Source: CAZHJE01 sp964532965
GTDB taxonomy: Bacteria; Patescibacteriota; WWE3; UBA101185; UBA10185
NCBI GenBank assembly: GCA_964532965.1
Contig: CAZHJE010000037.1
Span: 1-6,651, forward strand
Reading direction: 5' to 3'
Length of the DNA: 6,651 nt
The notes under the pieces are model-generated. The model did no database searches. It saw only the letters and a program-made list of their open reading frames with translations, and was not told where the DNA came from. Of the stretch, positions 5,295 through 6,651 are shown piece by piece. The position numbers and the translations under genes are program-made. Numbering within the stretch: the stretch's first letter is position 1; every line of letters starts with the position of its first letter.

Positions 5295-5771
5295 ATGTTA
5301 TTGATAAAGAATAAAAAAGCACTCTTTAATAATGAGCTTGTAGAAAAGTTTTTGGCAGGTATCGTATTAAAAGGTTATGAGGTTAAAGCAATAAGAGAAA
5401 AAAATGTCTCTTTTGAAGGAGCATATATTAAATTTGATGAACAAGATAATTTGGTGATTACAGGTATGCATATCGGTGCATATTCAAAACAAAGCCAAGA
5501 TCAAGATAAAATAAATACAAAAACAGATAGAAAACTTCTTTTAAATAAACATGAAATAACAAAAATAAGTAACGAGCTAAAACAAAAAGGTAAAACAGCG
5601 GTACCCTTGGCTTTATTATTACGAAACAACATGATAAAATTAGAACTTGCTATAGTAAAAGGTAAAAGGAACTACGAAAAAAAGGCTGTAGCAAAAGCAA
5701 AACAAGAAGAAAAAGATCTTGAAAAGTTTACCAAGGAGGTTGAAAAAACCAAGGGGATGACTTGGATTTGA
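5295..5771 (+). CDS. smpB: SmpB, tmRNA-binding protein for ribosome rescue
   Basis: This encodes 158 aa, the usual SmpB length. SmpB binds tmRNA, carries it to ribosomes stalled without a stop codon, and its C-terminal tail enters the empty mRNA channel. Recognisable blocks are IKNKKALFNNELVEKFLAGIVLKGYEVKAIR (4-34, with the conserved G-x-EVK), the variable loop with MHIGAYSKQ (58-66), RKLLLNKHEI (79-88), GKTAVPLALLL (99-109) and KLELAIVKGKRNYEKK (115-130), followed by the charged C-terminal helix. The ATG at 5295 matches family starts and lies 6 nt after a -10 box. The last six codons (KGMTWI) and the TGA overlap the 5' end of tmRNA by 19 nt, so those residues are dictated by the RNA's acceptor and D-arm sequence. 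This is the only gene here that ends in TGA. Confidence 0.96.
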   Translation: MLLIKNKKALFNNELVEKFLAGIVLKGYEVKAIREKNVSFEGAYIKFDEQDNLVITGMHIGAYSKQSQDQDKINTKTDRKLLLNKHEITKISNELKQKGKTAVPLALLLRNNMIKLELAIVKGKRNYEKKAVAKAKQEEKDLEKFTKEVEKTKGMTWI

Positions 5772-6150
5772 TTGAATGTACTTTTATAAAAAAGCAAGTC
5801 AAGTTGTATGAACTTGTAAAAACATACAAAAAACAAATGCAGATTCACAAGAACTTGCAGCTCCTGTAATGCTTCCAGCATACGCAGGTGCAATGGCTTA
5901 AATTTAATTTAAGTCAGGTACTAAACTTCCTACCTGGAGTTAGTTTAAGTGCCTAATAAAACCAGGGTGAGGGTAGTGTGTTATGGCAAAATATATTATC
6001 CAAAGGAGTGAAACCTAAACACCTATGCCTGTGATAAATCTTATGGTAAGTTAAACACCTAAATTTATCGAGATAAAGTTTTAACTAAACTTGTATTCTT
6101 TTTTATTAAATTCATGCAAGACGCGGGTTCGATTCCCGCCATCTCCACCA
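5753..6150 (+). ncRNA. ssrA: Transfer-messenger RNA (tmRNA)
   Basis: The RNA is 398 nt and one-piece. The acceptor stem pairs GGGGATG (5753-5759) with CATCTCC (6140-6146), including the usual G-U at the third pair, followed by A and an encoded CCA (6148-6150). The T-arm is GCGGG/CCCGC around TTCGATT (6123-6139), and GACTTGGATTTGA resembles the tmRNA D-region. Helix 2 is visible as ATAAAAAAG (5786-5794) with CTTTTTTAT near 6099-6107, plus TGAAT with ATTCA. Pseudoknot 1 is clear: CAAGTT/AACTTG (5800-5805, 5811-5816) with loop GTATG pairing CATAC (5823-5827). A second is likely (CAGGTA/TACCTG at 5915-5936, loop TAAACT with AGTTTA at 5942-5947). The tag frame starts 11 nt after pseudoknot 1. With SmpB it rescues stalled ribosomes and tags the product for proteolysis. 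Confidence 0.96.
5839..5901 (+). other. tmRNA tag-peptide reading frame
   Basis: The resume codon is predicted as GCA at 5839, 11 nt after pseudoknot 1, matching the E. coli distance. Translation to the TAA at 5899-5901 gives a 20-residue tag, starting ADSQELAAPV and ending MLPAYAGAMA. It is longer than the 10-11 residue tags of E. coli-type tmRNAs and ends in GAMA rather than LAA. CTTAAAT and ATTTAAG then form a small stem that includes the stop codon. Confidence 0.8.
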
Positions 6151-6155
6151 AACAA

Positions 6156-6178
6156 TATGGTGGTTCCTTTCCACCATA
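6156..6178. terminator. Shared hairpin between tmRNA and the convergent minus-strand gene
   Basis: TATGGTGG (6156-6163) and CCACCATA (6171-6178) form a perfect 8-bp stem with a 7-nt loop. On the plus strand it begins 5 nt after the tmRNA CCA but is followed by AAAAAA. On the minus strand it is 9 nt past the stop codon of the 99-aa gene and is followed by TTGTTT, a weak U-tract. It could terminate both transcripts; the minus direction fits the canonical form better. Confidence 0.55.
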
Positions 6179-6187
6179 AAAAACCTC

Positions 6188-6487
6188 TTAAAACCCTTTA
6201 ACAGTGACTGCATCGTTAGACATATCCCAACCTACTAAATCGTTACCAAACTTTCTTTTTAAGCTATCCGAAGTCTTATCAAAGTAAGTTTCGTAAGCTT
6301 CATCAGTACCATCGCTTGCATACGTAAACCCGATACCATTTTGATTTTTACTTACTTTTCTTATATAGAGATGTATATAGTTTTCGTCTTTGGCTAATTC
6401 ATTGGCGACCTCTATTAATTCTCTTCCACCGACGCGTTCGTGAAACTTCCAGAGCCCCATTATTGAACCTGTTGTTTTTTCTCCCAT
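6188..6487 (-). CDS. Small cytoplasmic protein of unknown function
   Basis: This encodes 99 aa. The start is secure: AAGGAGGTG (6503-6495) lies 9 nt before the ATG, the second strongest ribosome site in the window. There is no signal peptide or membrane helix. The predicted layout is an N-terminal helix with IMGLWKFHERVGGRELIEVANELAKDE (9-35), strands around YIHLYIRKVS and GIGFTYAS (37-58), then a helix YETYFDKTSDSLKRKFG (65-81) and a final strand AVTVKGF. It looks like a compact alpha/beta domain, but the family is not recognised. It converges on tmRNA with only a hairpin between them. Upstream are an extended -10 promoter and a leader of about 119 nt that contains an intrinsic terminator, so expression may be controlled by attenuation. 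Nothing in it indicates an integrase or toxin. Confidence 0.75.
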   Translation of the reverse strand: MGEKTTGSIMGLWKFHERVGGRELIEVANELAKDENYIHLYIRKVSKNQNGIGFTYASDGTDEAYETYFDKTSDSLKRKFGNDLVGWDMSNDAVTVKGF

Positions 6488-6501
6488 AATAATTCACCTC
6501 C

Positions 6502-6531
6502 TTAAAACAAAAAAATCCACGGTTTTTCCAT
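6502..6531 (-). CDS. Possible 9-residue leader peptide
   Basis: An ATG inside the terminator's left arm opens a frame reading MEKPWIFLF and ends with a TAA whose last two bases begin the AAGGAGG ribosome site of the 99-aa gene. A ribosome on it would keep the terminator unfolded and stop next to the downstream site. It has no Shine-Dalgarno of its own, and the Phe codons come from the U-tract, so chance is a serious alternative. Confidence 0.2.
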   Translation of the reverse strand: MEKPWIFLF

Positions 6532-6535
6532 GGAT
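6508..6535 (-). terminator. Intrinsic terminator inside the leader of the 99-aa gene
   Basis: On the minus strand ATCCATGG (6535-6528) pairs with CCGTGGAT (6522-6515), eight pairs with one G-U, around AAAAA, followed by a run of U (6515-6509). This is the most canonical terminator in the window. It lies between the predicted promoter and the gene, 20 nt before the start codon, so it is either an attenuator or the end of a transcript entering from beyond the window. Confidence 0.75.
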
Positions 6536-6612
6536 ATTAAATACTAACAACTATCTGTTTGTAGTACCTTCGTACTACTAGAAAAGAAAAGGAATGGAAA
6601 GGAACCAAGGGT

Positions 6613-6621
6613 ATTATAGCA
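6613..6621 (-). promoter_or_regulatory. Extended -10 promoter upstream of the 99-aa gene
   Basis: On the minus strand TGCTATAAT (6621-6613) is a perfect extended -10. A possible -35 (TTGGCA) is 24 nt upstream, too far to count. The predicted start is near 6606, upstream of the leader terminator. Confidence 0.55.
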
Positions 6622-6651
6622 CTAATTGGAAAGTAAGATCTCTGCCAATGG

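Larger units (their letters stand above)
6488..6606 (-). promoter_or_regulatory. Structured leader of the 99-aa gene
   Basis: The predicted transcript leader holds, in order, TTTCCAT (6600-6594), hairpin A (GTAGTAC/GTACTAC, 6578-6561), an alternative hairpin B (ACTACAA with TTGTTAGT, 6565-6543) sharing bases with A, the terminator (6535-6508) and the Shine-Dalgarno (6503-6495). TTTCCAT can pair with ATGGAAA (6531-6525) in the terminator's left arm and loop, a possible antiterminator. No known riboswitch class is recognised. Confidence 0.4.

Noticed and set aside
5295..5771. UGA recoded as glycine, as in Gracilibacteria/SR1
   Set aside because: All long frames are complete without internal TGA, and the SmpB end fits the normal family length, so the standard code is sufficient.
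6019..6062. Direct repeat AAACACCTA in tmRNA
   Set aside because: It is short, lies within the pseudoknot region and can be explained by helix strands of the RNA.
6121..6651. Possible integration of a mobile element at the tmRNA 3' end
   Set aside because: The ssrA 3' end is a classic attachment site, but its terminal sequence is not repeated downstream in the window and no integrase is seen.

Overview
The window is AT-rich DNA (about two thirds A+T by eye) with short genes, tight spacing, the standard genetic code and mostly small membrane or exported proteins. Together with an RRM protein, a bPH-domain membrane protein, a tiny two-helix membrane protein and a PP2C-like/beta-propeller membrane protein in one operon, this suggests a Patescibacteria (CPR) genome. 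That placement is inference; no rRNA or lineage-diagnostic marker is present.

Layout: 1-98 is the 3' end of an unidentified gene. 153-671 encodes a secreted protein with an Ig-like fold signature. 830-1096 encodes a single-RRM RNA-binding protein behind a structured 5' leader. 1281-1511 encodes a very acidic small protein, and 1657-2196 a membrane-anchored protein with a beta-rich outer domain. The minus-strand gene at 2193-2531 (PF04020 'phage holin family' membrane protein) converges on the latter with a 4-nt overlap. A divergent promoter region (2568-2622) separates it from a three-gene plus-strand operon: bPH membrane protein (2623-3210), two-helix membrane protein (3188-3424), and a 603-aa protein with a degenerate PP2C-like domain, one membrane helix and an outer beta-propeller (3427-5238). 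Then come smpB (5295-5771) and ssrA/tmRNA (5753-6150), the ribosome-rescue pair, overlapping by 19 nt. The last gene (6188-6487, minus) is an unrecognised 99-aa protein whose leader contains an intrinsic terminator.

The main regulatory theme is mixed initiation. Three genes (starts 153, 2623, 5295) have a -10 box ending exactly 6 nt before the ATG and no Shine-Dalgarno, so they are predicted to be leaderless. Others carry Shine-Dalgarno sequences, two of which (before 830 and 1281) sit in predicted helices. The strongest biological ideas are: (a) the smpB stop codon lies inside tmRNA, so tmRNA 5' maturation would turn the smpB message into a non-stop mRNA; (b) the bPH / small membrane protein / pseudo-PP2C-propeller operon may be an envelope sensing system; (c) an attenuator-like leader precedes the 99-aa gene.
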